64,000 nt of DNA from Occultella glacieicola (GCF_004353825.1 NZ_SMNA01000006.1:1-64000); one strand, 5' to 3'. Positions 52,836 to 62,578 are shown, numbered from the stretch's first letter. Program-made: numbers and translations. Notes: generated from the letters alone by a model not told the origin.

Positions 52836-54770
52836 ATGGAGTCCGCGCTGACCGCCCTGAGGGCGGCGATCGAGGCGGCGCACTTCCCGTTGGAGGTGCC
52901 CGGCGCGGACCCGGCCCGCGGCCTACGGGCGCACCTGCTGAACCAGCTCGACGACTACATCCTGCCCCGCTACGACCAGCTCGACGCGCCGCTGCTGGCC
53001 GTGGTCGGAGGGTCCACCGGCGCCGGGAAGTCGACCCTCGTCAACGCCCTGGTCGGTGCGCCGCTGACCCGACCCGGCGCGCTGCGCCCGACCACCAGGG
53101 ACCCGGTCCTCATCCACCACCCCGCGGATGCTCGCTGGTTCGCCGACCAGCGCATCCTCCCGTCGCTGCCACGCGTGCGCGGCGACGGCACCATGCCGCC
53201 CGCCGGCATCGCCGGCGGCGCCGGGGGAGCCGCGCTGCGGCTGCAGCCCTACGAGGGACTGCAGCAGGGCCTCGCGCTGCTCGACGCGCCGGACATCGAC
53301 TCGGTGGTCGAGGTGAACCGGCAACTGGCCTCCCAGCTCCTGGCGGCCGCGGACCTGTGGATCTTCGTGACCACCGCGAACCGGTACGCCGACGCGGTGC
53401 CGTGGGAGCTGCTCCGGGACGCCTCCCGCCGCCAGGTGGTCGTCGCCGTAGTCCTGGACCGGGTGCCGCCGCCCGTGCTGGAGGAGATCAGCCACGACCT
53501 GGCCGCGATGCTCGCGAGCGAGGGACTGGACCGGGCGCCGCTGTTCCTACTGCCCGAGACCGACCTGGACGCCTCCGGCGGGCCGGAGGGGTACAGCATG
53601 CTGCCTGCCCACCTGGTGACCGACCTGCGGAACTGGCTGCTGAACCTGACCGCCGACGAGCAGGCCCGCGCCGCGGTCATCCGGCAGACGCTCGCGGGGG
53701 CCACCATGGACGTGGCCCGGCAGTCGTCCGACCTCGCGGCCGCCGCCGAGGCCCAGGAACGGGCTGCCCGCGAGATCCGGGAACGCATCACCACCGCGTA
53801 CGCCTCCGACGCCGTGCTGGAGGCGTTCGCCGACGGTGCGGTGCTGCGCGGGGAGGTCCTGGCCCGGTGGCAGGACTTCATCGGCACCGGCGACTTCATC
53901 CGGGGGCTGGAGCACCGGGTGGGCCGGATCAGGGACCAGGTGACGGCCTTCGTCACGGGCCGTCCACAGCCGGAGGTCGAGGTGAAGGAGGCGATCGGCA
54001 CCGGACTGCAAGCACTCCTGGTGGCCGAGGCCGACGCCGCCGCCGAACGGGCCCAACAGTCGCTGCGGCAGGACAACGCGGGGCGAGCCCTGCTCGCCGG
54101 CCGGGACTGGGGCCGGGCCACCGGCGGCTTCGGTGAGCGCGCCGCCGAACAGGTGCGCCAGTGGCAGGGCTACCTGCTCGACCTCGTTCGCGGGGAAGGG
54201 CAGGGCAAGCGCACCATGGCCCGGATCCTCGCGTTCGGGGTGAACGGCGTCGGTGTCGCGCTGATGGTCGTGGTGTTCGCCTCCACCGGTGGGCTCGTCG
54301 GCGGCGAGATCGTCGTGGCCGGGGGCACCGCCGTGGTCGCCCAGAAGGTGCTCGAGGCGATCTTCGGCGACCAGGCGGTCAGGCGGCTCGCGGAGTCGGC
54401 TCGCAACGACTTCGCCGAACGGGCGACGGCGTTGCTCGCCACCGAGCGGCAACGGTTCCTCGACCTGCTCGGGCCGGTCGAGGGCGCACAGGAGATCGCG
54501 GCCGAGCTGCGGGTGCGCGGCGAGGCGGTCCTCGAACGCGGCGCCACCACCCTCGAGTCCGCTCCCGCGCCGGCGGCGCTCGGTGCCGGCACCACGGGGG
54601 ACCTCCCGGCAGGCTCCGGGCCTGGAGACCCCAGCCCGGCCCGCGTGATCGAGACCACCGACTACGTCGTCACCGACACCCCCGGGCACCGCGCGTCCGC
54701 CACCGGCCCGGACGGCGCCCCGAACGAGGCACCCGGCAGTCCCGACACGGAGCGCCCATGGCACGGCTGA
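52836..54770 (+). CDS. dynamin-like/P-loop GTPase, first of a pair
   Basis: ATG 52836 gives 644 residues (ATG 52824 is an alternative). The G domain has P-loop GGSTGAGKST (Lys65) and switch region LLDAPDIDSV, where the usual DxxG becomes D-A-P-D. A clear NKxD is missing (VVAVVLDRVPPP). A helical stalk follows, then a hydrophobic hairpin (~470-515, GVGVALMVVVFASTGG) for membrane insertion, and a Gly/Pro/Thr-rich tail. It overlaps the next gene by 13 bases. Together they resemble bacterial dynamin pairs such as DynA/DynB of Streptomyces, though the family link is inference. Confidence 0.7.
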   Translation: MESALTALRAAIEAAHFPLEVPGADPARGLRAHLLNQLDDYILPRYDQLDAPLLAVVGGSTGAGKSTLVNALVGAPLTRPGALRPTTRDPVLIHHPADARWFADQRILPSLPRVRGDGTMPPAGIAGGAGGAALRLQPYEGLQQGLALLDAPDIDSVVEVNRQLASQLLAAADLWIFVTTANRYADAVPWELLRDASRRQVVVAVVLDRVPPPVLEEISHDLAAMLASEGLDRAPLFLLPETDLDASGGPEGYSMLPAHLVTDLRNWLLNLTADEQARAAVIRQTLAGATMDVARQSSDLAAAAEAQERAAREIRERITTAYASDAVLEAFADGAVLRGEVLARWQDFIGTGDFIRGLEHRVGRIRDQVTAFVTGRPQPEVEVKEAIGTGLQALLVAEADAAAERAQQSLRQDNAGRALLAGRDWGRATGGFGERAAEQVRQWQGYLLDLVRGEGQGKRTMARILAFGVNGVGVALMVVVFASTGGLVGGEIVVAGGTAVVAQKVLEAIFGDQAVRRLAESARNDFAERATALLATERQRFLDLLGPVEGAQEIAAELRVRGEAVLERGATTLESAPAPAALGAGTTGDLPAGSGPGDPSPARVIETTDYVVTDTPGHRASATGPDGAPNEAPGSPDTERPWHG

Positions 54771-56539
54771 CCGCGCGGGCCCGTGCCACCGAACGGGCCG
54801 ACCTCGGCCCCCGGCTCGCCGGCCTACGGGACGCCGTCGAGGTCCTCGACCGGGTCGGCGCGGACACCCTGGCCGACCCCACCCACGGCAGGCACAGCAC
54901 GGGCGGGCCGCACCGCAGCGACCCACCCGAGCCCGCCGCCCCGTTGGCCCGCGCGCACGCGGTGCTCGCCCGGGTCGGACGGCGTCGTGAGCTGTCCACC
55001 GAGCACACCGTGGTCGCCCTCGCCGGTGCGACCGGCAGCGGGAAGTCGTCGGTGTTCAACGCCCTGTCCGGCACCGACGTCGCGGCCGTCGGGGCGCGCC
55101 GGCCGACGACCTCGCACCCGCTCGCGGTGATCTGGGGACCCGCCGCGCCGGCCGGCGAGCTGCTCGACTGGCTCGAGGTCACCCAGCGCGTCGAGGTGGC
55201 TCCCGACCACGGTGTTGCCGATGGCACCGACGGCACTGACGGCACTGACGGCACTGCCCTGTCCGGCCTGATTCTTCTCGACCTGCCGGACATCGACTCC
55301 GTGCAAACCGAGCACCACCAGCGGGCCGCCCGTCTCGCCGAGTCGGTCGACGTCCTGGTCTGGGTCCTGGACCCGCAGAAGTACGCCGACGCCGTGGTCC
55401 ACACCCAGTACCTACGGCCGATGTCCCGGCACGCCGAGGTCACGGTCGCCGTGCTGAACCAGGCGGATCTGCTCGCACCGGGTGACCGGGCGCCGGTCCT
55501 GGCGGACCTGACCGAACGGCTCGTCGACGACGGGCTGCGCGGGGCCCAGGTGCTCGCGGTGTCGGCGCGCACCGGGGAGGGTCTGGCGGACCTGCGCGAG
55601 GTGATCGCGAGGTTCGTGTCCCAGCGGCGGGCCGCGGATGCCCGACTGTCGGCGGACCTCGCGACCGTCGCGGCCCAGCTCCAGTCCGCCTACGCCGCCG
55701 ATGTCGCCGGCGAGCTCGCCGCGCCGGACCGGCGTCGCCTGGTGGCCACCCTGGCCAGGTCCGCCGGCGTGGACGAGGTGGCGGACGCCGTCGCCGGCTC
55801 GTTCCGACACCGGGCCCGGGCCGCGACCGGCTGGCCGGTCACCCGCTGGCTCGGCCGGTTCCGCCGCGACCCGCTGCGTCGGCTGCACCTGGACCGGGTG
55901 CCCGAGCGCGGTGAGGGCGGTGCCGTTGTGGCCACGTCCTCGATCCCGTCCGCGACCCCGGTGCAGCGGGCCCAGGTGGCGACCGCGCTGCGGGACCTCG
56001 GGGACGCGACCTCCGCCGGCAGCGCCGAGCCCTGGCGGTCGTACGTGCGAGCCGGCGCCACCGGCGCCCTGGCGACCCTGCCCGATGCCCTGGACCAGGC
56101 CATCGTCTCGACCCCGTTGGCGGGCCGCTCCGACCCGCGTTGGTTCCGGGTGGTCGGAGCGCTGCAGTGGTTGGTGTTCGCGACGCTCGCCGCCGGGGCC
56201 CTGTGGCTCGGCGTACTCGCCGGCCTGCGCTACCTCGGGCTGCCGGTGACCTGGCTGCCGCAGCTGGGTCCGGTGCCGGCGGACCCGCCCTGGCCGGAGC
56301 TGCCCGCGCTGCCGTGGCCGACGGTGCTCGTGATCGCGGGCGCCGCGCTCGGGCTGCTGATCTCGCTGATCTCCGCGGTGGTCGCCCGGGTGGGCGCCGC
56401 CCGCCGGTCCCGCAAGGCCCGGGCCGACCTGAACCGTGCCGTCACCGAGGTCGCCGAGCGGCTCGTCCTGGACCCGGTCCGGGACCGGATCGCCGACGTG
56501 GCCACGTTCGCCGCCGGGATCCGCGCGGCCGGGGGCTGA
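54758..56539 (+). CDS. dynamin-like/YfjP-type GTPase with two C-terminal membrane helices, second of a pair
   Basis: This 593-residue protein has P-loop AGATGSGKSS (Lys96), switch LLDLPDIDSV and a G4-like NQAD (~230), so guanine binding is more plausible here than in the partner. A nine-base repeat encodes DGTDGTDGTDGT in a loop at ~155-166. The C-terminal part has two membrane spans (~470-500 and ~525-555). The stop-start overlap with the upstream GTPase implies co-translation and probably a heteromeric complex acting on the membrane. A cellular process is not indicated by neighbours. Confidence 0.75.
   Translation: MARLTARARATERADLGPRLAGLRDAVEVLDRVGADTLADPTHGRHSTGGPHRSDPPEPAAPLARAHAVLARVGRRRELSTEHTVVALAGATGSGKSSVFNALSGTDVAAVGARRPTTSHPLAVIWGPAAPAGELLDWLEVTQRVEVAPDHGVADGTDGTDGTDGTALSGLILLDLPDIDSVQTEHHQRAARLAESVDVLVWVLDPQKYADAVVHTQYLRPMSRHAEVTVAVLNQADLLAPGDRAPVLADLTERLVDDGLRGAQVLAVSARTGEGLADLREVIARFVSQRRAADARLSADLATVAAQLQSAYAADVAGELAAPDRRRLVATLARSAGVDEVADAVAGSFRHRARAATGWPVTRWLGRFRRDPLRRLHLDRVPERGEGGAVVATSSIPSATPVQRAQVATALRDLGDATSAGSAEPWRSYVRAGATGALATLPDALDQAIVSTPLAGRSDPRWFRVVGALQWLVFATLAAGALWLGVLAGLRYLGLPVTWLPQLGPVPADPPWPELPALPWPTVLVIAGAALGLLISLISAVVARVGAARRSRKARADLNRAVTEVAERLVLDPVRDRIADVATFAAGIRAAGG
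55223..55256 (+). repeat. 9-bp tandem repeat (DGT) in the second GTPase gene
   Basis: About three and a half copies of ggcactgac/ggcaccgac encode consecutive Asp-Gly-Thr triplets in an exposed loop between the P-loop and switch motifs. Confidence 0.8.
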
Positions 56540-56558
56540 GCAGCCGAGCCGGGCGCAC

Positions 56559-56564
56559 TAGGAT
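56559..56564 (+). promoter_or_regulatory. -10 hexamer TAGGAT for aspS
   Basis: TAGGAT stands 50 bases before GTG 56615. The leader includes GGAAGGA at 56602-56608, six bases before the start, one of the clearest ribosome binding sites in the window. Confidence 0.5.
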
Positions 56565-56614
56565 CGTGCAGGCGCCGGGCACCCACCGGCGCTCCTCGTT
56601 CGGAAGGATCACCC

Positions 56615-58447
56615 GTGCTTCGCACCCACAAGGCCGGCTCCCTGCGCGCCGGTGACATCGGTACCACCGTCACCCTGACCGGGTGGGTGGATCGCCGTCG
56701 GGATCACGGTGGGGTGGCGTTCATCGACCTGCGGGATGCGTCCGGCATCGTGCAGGTGGTCATCCGGGACGAGGCCGTGGCCCACCCGCTGCGCTCGGAG
56801 TTCGTGCTCAAGGTGACCGGTGAGGTCTCCCGGCGCCCCGAGGGCAACGCGAACCCGAACCTGGCCACCGGCGAGATCGAGGTCATCGCGACCGACGTCG
56901 AGGTGCTGAACACCGCCGCCGCGCTGCCGTTCCAGGTGTCCACCGCCCTGGACGAGCAGGTCACGGTCGGGGAGGAGACCCGGCTCAAGTATCGCTACCT
57001 GGACCTGCGCCGGCCCGCGCCGGCGCACGCCCTGCGGCTGCGCGCGAAGGTGAACGCCGCGGCCCGTCGGGTCCTGGACGCGGAGGACTTCGTCGAGGTC
57101 GAGACCCCCACGTTGACCCGGTCCACCCCGGAGGGGGCCCGGGACTTCCTCGTGCCCGCACGGCTCTCGCCGGGCTCCTGGTACGCCCTGCCGCAGTCCC
57201 CGCAGCTGTTCAAGCAGCTGCTCATGGTGGCCGGGATGGAGCGGTACTACCAGATCGCCCGCTGCTACCGCGACGAGGACTTCCGCGCCGACCGGCAGCC
57301 CGAGTTCACCCAGCTCGACGTCGAGATGAGCTTCGTCGACCAGGACGACGTGATCGCCGTCGCCGAGCGGGTCCTGGTCGCGCTCTGGGAGCTGATCGGC
57401 TACACGATCCCCACCCCGATCCCGCGGATGACCTACGCCGAGGCGATGCGCCGGTTCGGCTCGGACAAGCCCGACCTGCGGTTCGGTCTGGAGCTGACCG
57501 AGCTCACCGAGTACTTCGCGAACACCCCGTTCCGGGTGTTCCAGGCCCCCTACGTCGGTGCCGTGGTCATGCCCGGCGGTGGCTCGCAGCCGCGTCGGCA
57601 GTTCGACGCCTGGCAGGAATGGGCCAAGCAGCGCGGGGCCAGGGGCTTGGCGTACGTCACCGTCGGCGAGGACGGCGAGCTCGGCGGGCCGGTCGCCAAG
57701 AACCTGTCCGACGGCGAACGGGCCGGCCTGGTCGAGGCCGTCGGGGCGAGCCCAGGCGATGCCGTGTTCTTCGCCGCCGGGACCGTCACCGACGCGCGCG
57801 CCCTGCTCGGGGCCGCGCGGCTGGAGATCGCCCGACGCACCGAGCTGATCGACGAGGGCGACTGGAAGTTCGTCTGGGTCGTCGACGCGCCGATGTTCGA
57901 GTCCGCCGAGGCCGCGGTGGCCGCCGGAGACGTGGCCGTGGGCGCCGGGAAGTGGACCGCCGTGCACCACGCGTTCACGTCTCCGAAGCCGGAGTTCCTG
58001 GACACCTTCGACACCGACCCCGGCAGCGCCCTGAGCTACGCCTACGACATCGTCTGCAACGGCAACGAGATCGGCGGCGGCTCGATCCGTATCCACCAGC
58101 GCGACGTGCAGGAGCGCGTCTTCGACCTGATGGGACTGGACGAGGAGTCGGCGCAGACGAAGTTCGGCTTCCTGCTCGACGCGTTCGCGTACGGCGCCCC
58201 GCCGCACGGCGGGATCGCGTTCGGCTGGGACCGGATCCTCACCCTGCTCACCGGGTCGGACTCGATCCGCGAGGTGATCGCGTTCCCGAAGTCCGGCGGC
58301 GGCTTCGACCCGCTCACCCAGGCGCCAGCACCGATCACGGCGCAGCAGCGCAAGGAGGCCGGCGTGGATGCACCGGTGAAGGCGCCCAAGCCCGCGGCTA
58401 CCGCCGACGCCCAGGCGGCTGACGGCGGCGCGACCGACGCGAGGTGA
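56615..58447 (+). CDS. aspS: aspartyl-tRNA synthetase (bacterial type)
   Basis: This protein of 610 residues has an N-terminal OB anticodon-binding domain with [19 protein letters not shown], class II motif 2 ([18 protein letters not shown]), a bacterial GAD insertion (~290-410), and motif 3 [10 protein letters not shown]. An Ala/Thr/Asp-rich tail follows. It charges tRNA-Asp; whether it also charges tRNA-Asn cannot be settled here. The stop overlaps the GNAT gene start. Confidence 0.96.
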   Translation: MLRTHKAGSLRAGDIGTTVTLTGWVDRRRDHGGVAFIDLRDASGIVQVVIRDEAVAHPLRSEFVLKVTGEVSRRPEGNANPNLATGEIEVIATDVEVLNTAAALPFQVSTALDEQVTVGEETRLKYRYLDLRRPAPAHALRLRAKVNAAARRVLDAEDFVEVETPTLTRSTPEGARDFLVPARLSPGSWYALPQSPQLFKQLLMVAGMERYYQIARCYRDEDFRADRQPEFTQLDVEMSFVDQDDVIAVAERVLVALWELIGYTIPTPIPRMTYAEAMRRFGSDKPDLRFGLELTELTEYFANTPFRVFQAPYVGAVVMPGGGSQPRRQFDAWQEWAKQRGARGLAYVTVGEDGELGGPVAKNLSDGERAGLVEAVGASPGDAVFFAAGTVTDARALLGAARLEIARRTELIDEGDWKFVWVVDAPMFESAEAAVAAGDVAVGAGKWTAVHHAFTSPKPEFLDTFDTDPGSALSYAYDIVCNGNEIGGGSIRIHQRDVQERVFDLMGLDEESAQTKFGFLLDAFAYGAPPHGGIAFGWDRILTLLTGSDSIREVIAFPKSGGGFDPLTQAPAPITAQQRKEAGVDAPVKAPKPAATADAQAADGGATDAR

Positions 58448-59232
58448 CGTCGCCGGAGGCCCTGAGCCCCCGGAGCGTCGCCGACCTGCCCGCGCCGTGG
58501 TCGACCCATCGGTTCGTCGTCGACGACTTCGACCGGTGGGCCGACCCGCTCGCGTGGGGCGACCACCGGGCACTGCTGTTCCTCGCCCGGCCACGGCCGG
58601 AGACGGCGGCGCTGATCGGGGTGGGCGAGCCGGCGGCCCTGGCGGACGTCCTCACGGGCGTGGTCAGGCCCGACGGCGGACCGTCCGGCGCCGTGTCACC
58701 TCACCTCGCGCGGGTGGCCGCGGCGAGTCTGACGCGCGGCACCTGGGACCTGCTCGACCCTGCGGTCGCCGCCGCGCTCGCTCTGCCGACCGTCTCCCAC
58801 TGGGACTGGCTCTGGACCGAGACCCCACCTCCCGCGACGCCTGGTGAGGATGCGGTCCGCACGCTCGATCCGGTCGCCGATGCCGAGGAGATCCTCGGCG
58901 TGCAGGCGGAGGCGAACCCAACCACCCACCTCACCCTGGACCGGGAGGGTGCCCGCTGGTTCGGCTGGCGGGACGGGCAGGGCAGTCTGCGCGCGATCGG
59001 TGGGGCGACCCAGCGTCCGGTCTCGGTCCACCTCGGTTCCATCGCCACCGTGCCGCAGTGGCGGGGCCGCGGCCTCGGCGCCGCCGTCACCGCGGTCATG
59101 ACCCGTGGCGGGATCGCGAGCACCGGGCAGGTGAGTCTGGGCATGTACGCCGACAATGCGCCCGCCAGGCGCCTGTATACCCGGCTCGGCTTCGCCGTCG
59201 GGCAGGAGGTCGAGACCCACCGCCGGGCGTGA
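58444..59232 (+). CDS. GNAT family N-acetyltransferase
   Basis: GTG 58444 overlaps the aspS stop (GTGA), giving 262 residues. The acetyl-CoA signature lies near residue 200 ([19 protein letters not shown]), followed by a C-terminal [16 protein letters not shown]. The N-terminal ~120 residues form a second, degenerate GNAT-like half, a layout of double-GNAT proteins. Two tryptophan-rich loops ([13 protein letters not shown]) lie in between. The substrate is unknown. It is followed by the vapBC remnant. Confidence 0.85.
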   Translation: MTSPEALSPRSVADLPAPWSTHRFVVDDFDRWADPLAWGDHRALLFLARPRPETAALIGVGEPAALADVLTGVVRPDGGPSGAVSPHLARVAAASLTRGTWDLLDPAVAAALALPTVSHWDWLWTETPPPATPGEDAVRTLDPVADAEEILGVQAEANPTTHLTLDREGARWFGWRDGQGSLRAIGGATQRPVSVHLGSIATVPQWRGRGLGAAVTAVMTRGGIASTGQVSLGMYADNAPARRLYTRLGFAVGQEVETHRRA

Positions 59233-59242
59233 TGGAGGGCCT

Positions 59243-59264
59243 GTTCTACCTCGCGAGGTAGAAC
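59243..59264. promoter_or_regulatory. 22-bp perfect palindrome, probable VapB operator
   Basis: GTTCTACCTCG and its exact reverse complement CGAGGTAGAAC abut, seven bases before the vapB ATG. VapBC complexes bind palindromes of this kind to repress their own promoter. The site is still perfect although the toxin gene is damaged. Confidence 0.7.
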
Positions 59265-59270
59265 TGCGAG

Positions 59271-59453
59271 ATGACCACGATGAACATCAAGGACCCCGAG
59301 GTCAACCGGCTCGCTCGTGCTCTGGCGGCACGGCGGCAGACCACCATGACGGGCGCCGTGCGCCAGGCGCTGACGGAGACGCTGGCTCGCGACGAGGCCG
59401 CCCGCGAGGGGGCCGCCGACCGGCTACTCACACTCGCGGCCGCCAGAGGCTGC
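59271..59453 (+). pseudogene. truncated vapB antitoxin (fused out of frame to a vapC remnant)
   Basis: The opening MTTMNIKDPEVNRLARALAA, then RQTTMTGAVRQALTETLARDEAA, is the ribbon-helix-helix DNA-binding part of Rv0623-type VapB. Similarity ends after ~61 residues (near 59453). The frame then runs on as Ser/Pro-rich nonsense to a stop at 59573, while a different frame carries the toxin's C-terminal half. The toxin-binding C-terminus (~20 residues) is lost. The remaining N-terminal part could still bind DNA. Loss by a single internal deletion is inferred. Confidence 0.7.
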
Positions 59454-59683
59454 TCGACGAGTTCATCAACATCGCCGGTGGCTCGATCGAGCCCGTGGAC
59501 GCCGCACAGCTGGCCATCGCGCGACGAGCACATCTGCAGTACGGCCGAGGCTCCGGGTCGCCCGCGAGACTGAACTACGGCGACTGCTTCGCCTACGCCC
59601 TCGCTACCGCCACGGACCGGCCGCTCCTGTACAAGGGGAACGACTTCAGCCACACCGTCGTCGTGCCCGGCGCTGCGTCGTAG
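59446..59683 (+). pseudogene. vapC toxin remnant (C-terminal half of PIN domain)
   Basis: The second frame reads LLDEFINIAGGSIEPVDAAQ, ARLNYGDCFAYALA and RPLLYKGNDFSHT, the C-terminal half of a PIN-domain ribonuclease with its last two acidic residues. The first half, including the N-terminal catalytic Asp, is missing, and no start codon with a ribosome binding site precedes the remnant in this frame. The product would be inactive. It ends at TAG 59681-59683. Confidence 0.75.
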
Positions 59684-59722
59684 CGGCCCGACGGGCAGGA
59701 CGGGTCGGCCCCGCCCGGAGTC

Positions 59723-60220
59723 CTACCGGATCTGGTCCGGTGGGCCGAGTTCGATCACGGCCAACGGCAGCAGTACGCGCGGCCCGAGCGCCCACACGAT
59801 CGCGTCCGGGCAGGAATATCGTGCGAACACGGCGTCCCCGAGCACCAGCGCGGTCTGCACCGGCAGCGAACCAGGTTCGGGCGGCCAGGGTGCCATCTCT
59901 TCGACGTCCGCAGGCTTCAAGGTGCCGACCCTCGGGCCGATCTGGTCTCGTCTCGGCAACGGATCCGCGAGCATGAGCCTCGCACGCTCGCGCCAGTCGT
60001 GGTCACCTGGGCCGAACTCGGCCTGCACCCGGACCTCGGTTCCGGACCGGGTCCAATAGACCTGGGTTGCTCCGAGGAAGTCCAGGGTGTCGATCAGATC
60101 ATCGGAGCGTTCCGTCTCGACCGTGCCCACCTCCGCCAGGGTGAGGCCGAGTTCCGCATGGTTCCGGACTCGGGCGCCATACGGCACGTGTGCCGCGTGC
60201 GCCCACCACGTTCGTGCCAT
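59723..60220 (-). CDS. hypothetical protein translationally coupled to the MMPL transporter
   Basis: The gene starts at ATG 60220, which shares its first base with the stop of the upstream transporter gene (TGATG), and encodes 165 residues. It opens MARTWWAHAAHVPYGARV, has a mixed alpha/beta pattern with VYWTRSGTEVRVQAEFGPG, and ends in a hydrophobic Leu/Val/Pro-rich strand pair. No signal peptide or membrane helix is convincing and no known family is recognised. The coupling suggests an accessory role to the transporter or simple hitch-hiking. Confidence 0.6.
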   Translation of the reverse strand: MARTWWAHAAHVPYGARVRNHAELGLTLAEVGTVETERSDDLIDTLDFLGATQVYWTRSGTEVRVQAEFGPGDHDWRERARLMLADPLPRRDQIGPRVGTLKPADVEEMAPWPPEPGSLPVQTALVLGDAVFARYSCPDAIVWALGPRVLLPLAVIELGPPDQIR

Positions 60221-62499
60221 CAGTGCTGGATCGCGAACCGCTTGTGCAGGCGCCGCAACGGCTCGGGCGCCCACCAGTTCCAGTGCCCGAGCAGCGTCAT
60301 CGTGGCCGGCACGAGCAGCATCCGGACCAGCGTCGCGTCCACCAGCACCGTCAGGGCGAGGGCGACACCGGCCTGCTTGATCGCGATCAGCTCACCCGTG
60401 GCGAAACCGGCGAACACGACCACGATCACCAGTGCCGCGGACGTGATGATCCGTCCGGACTGCTGCAGTCCCTGCCGGACCGCGAGGTCGTTGTCGCCGC
60501 TGGCGTCATAGAACTCCTTGATCCGGGCGAGCAGGAACACCTCGTAGTCCATGGCCAGACCGAACCCGAACGCGATCACGATGGCGACCACGTAGGACTC
60601 CAGGCCGCCGGTGGAGGTGAACCCGAGCGGTCCGGACAGGTGCCCCTGCTGGAAGACCCACGTGGTGATCCCCAGCGACGCCCCGAGGGAGAGGATGTTG
60701 ATCAGCAGCGCCTTCAGCGGGACCAGCAGCGACCCGGTCATCAGGAACAACAGCACGAACGTCGCGACGATCACCACCCCGACGGCCCACGGCAGGCCCT
60801 CCAGGAGCGCATCGGTGAAGTCGAGCTGGTTCGCTGCCTGGCCGAGCACCCAGACCTCTTCCGGGGCGCCGTCGGTACGTCCGAGCTCCCGGATCTCCTC
60901 CACGACCGCGGTGGCCACCTCGCCACCGGCGTCGTCGGTGTCCGGCCGCACGCCGATCAACTGGTGGGAGTCTCCGACGGCGGTAGGCGGGTTGACGCCC
61001 TCGACGTCGGGCAGCGCGGAGATCTCGTCGGCGAACGTCTGGGCGTCGGCCGCGCCGGCCTCGACGAGCACCTGGACCGCAGGGGTCGCGAGCATCGGGT
61101 AGTCCGCCTGCACGACGTCGATGAAGTCGCGCTGGTCCGAGTCGCGGGGGAGCATCTCGGTCGTGGAGTTACGGAGTTGGAGTCCCAGGACGGGGGAGGC
61201 GAGCACGGCCAGCACGATCGTGGTCAGCACGAGGACCACCCAGGGACGCCGCTGCACGCCCCCCGCGAGCCGGGAGAAGAAACCGTGCTCGGGCGCGACG
61301 TCGCCGAGCCGGCCGATCAGGGACCGCAGCACGGGCACCTTGCTGAGCACGGAGGGCTTGAGCATCCGCCGGCCGACGAGCGTGAGCAGCGCCGGCACCA
61401 GCGTCAGCGCCGAGGCGACCGCGATGACCACGACCGACACCCCGGCCGCCCCGAGCGACTTGAGGATGTCCGGGCGCAGCAGCAGAAGGCCGGAGATCGC
61501 CACAGCCACGGTGACCGCCGAGAACGTGACGGTCCGCCCCGCCGTCGACATCGTGCGCCTGAGCGCCCGCACCAGGACCGGGTCGACGCCCCGGCGGCCC
61601 CGGCGGCCGCGTGAGCGGCGCTCGCCGGCCCCGAGTTCGGCCTCGGCCGCGGCAGCGGCCCGGATCTCCTCCCGGTACCGGGACACGATCAGCAGGCCGT
61701 AGTCGATGGACAACCCGAGCCCGAGGACGGTGACCACGTTGACGACCACGGAGTCGAGATCCAGCACGTAGGAGAAGCCGTACAGGGCGCCCAGACCACC
61801 GGCGATCGAGGCGAGCGCCCCGGCCAGCGGCATGCCCGCCGTCAGGAAGCCGCCGAAGACGACGATCATGATCAGCAGGGAGATGGGTAGTGCCACCGCC
61901 TCGCCCCGGGCGAGGTCGGTCTGGAGCTGGCCGATGATCTCGTCCGTGATGATCGGGCTGCTCGAGATGAGCCCGGTCGCCTCGCCGGAGATCGCGGTCG
62001 GGAACTCCTCGAGCTCGGTGACGACCTCGTCGTGCGCCGCCTCGGGTGCGTCGGCGGCCAGGGTGACGGAGACGAAGAAGCCGTCCTGCTCCGTGGAGAC
62101 GAACGCGAGTGCCCGCGGGTCGGCCGGGCCACCGGGAAAGACATACGGGTCAACCACCGAGTCCACCCCGTCGATGGCCAACAGCGTGGTGTGCAGCGTC
62201 GTGGACGCGCGTCCGGCGGCGCTCACGTCGTCCGGGTCCGACAGGTCGACGCCCTGGATGACGAGGGAGATGGTCTCGCCGGTGTCGTCGTTGTCGGCGA
62301 TGATGTCCGCGCCGATCTGGCTCTGGGACCCCGGCACCCGGGGCTCCCCGGAGTGCAGCCGGTCGAACAGTCCCGGGCCGCCGCCGAAACCGGTCATGGC
62401 GAGTGCGAGGCACCCCCCGACCAGGAGGATCCAGATGATCACGGTCAGGCGGGGGCGGTGGGCGATGTCACGTCCCAGGCGATCGAACACGGGAGCCAT
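60220..62499 (-). CDS. MMPL/RND-superfamily transporter
   Basis: ATG 62499 gives 759 residues; upstream in-frame sequence is Arg-rich and not conserved-looking. The protein has two MMPL halves. Each has an N-terminal helix, a large external loop and five clustered helices, with LGLSIDYGLLIVSRYREE (~270) and GFGLAMDYEVFLLARIKE (~690) as the paired signatures. Actinobacterial members export lipids or lipopeptides using the proton gradient. No biosynthetic genes are adjacent, so the cargo is unknown. It is divergent from rarA. Confidence 0.9.
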   Translation of the reverse strand: MAPVFDRLGRDIAHRPRLTVIIWILLVGGCLALAMTGFGGGPGLFDRLHSGEPRVPGSQSQIGADIIADNDDTGETISLVIQGVDLSDPDDVSAAGRASTTLHTTLLAIDGVDSVVDPYVFPGGPADPRALAFVSTEQDGFFVSVTLAADAPEAAHDEVVTELEEFPTAISGEATGLISSSPIITDEIIGQLQTDLARGEAVALPISLLIMIVVFGGFLTAGMPLAGALASIAGGLGALYGFSYVLDLDSVVVNVVTVLGLGLSIDYGLLIVSRYREEIRAAAAAEAELGAGERRSRGRRGRRGVDPVLVRALRRTMSTAGRTVTFSAVTVAVAISGLLLLRPDILKSLGAAGVSVVVIAVASALTLVPALLTLVGRRMLKPSVLSKVPVLRSLIGRLGDVAPEHGFFSRLAGGVQRRPWVVLVLTTIVLAVLASPVLGLQLRNSTTEMLPRDSDQRDFIDVVQADYPMLATPAVQVLVEAGAADAQTFADEISALPDVEGVNPPTAVGDSHQLIGVRPDTDDAGGEVATAVVEEIRELGRTDGAPEEVWVLGQAANQLDFTDALLEGLPWAVGVVIVATFVLLFLMTGSLLVPLKALLINILSLGASLGITTWVFQQGHLSGPLGFTSTGGLESYVVAIVIAFGFGLAMDYEVFLLARIKEFYDASGDNDLAVRQGLQQSGRIITSAALVIVVVFAGFATGELIAIKQAGVALALTVLVDATLVRMLLVPATMTLLGHWNWWAPEPLRRLHKRFAIQH

Positions 62500-62566
62500 G
62501 ATGACAGCCCGGCGACAGCCCCGGTTGCGACCCGGGACCCCGCGATGATCCGGTCCGCGGGCCGCG

Positions 62567-62572
62567 TAGGCT
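62567..62572 (+). promoter_or_regulatory. -10 hexamer TAGGCT for rarA (leaderless type)
   Basis: TAGGCT ends six bases before GTG 62579, the same spacing as at rel, the M23 gene, pabB and the 70-residue gene. Confidence 0.45.
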
Positions 62573-62578
62573 GCTCGG

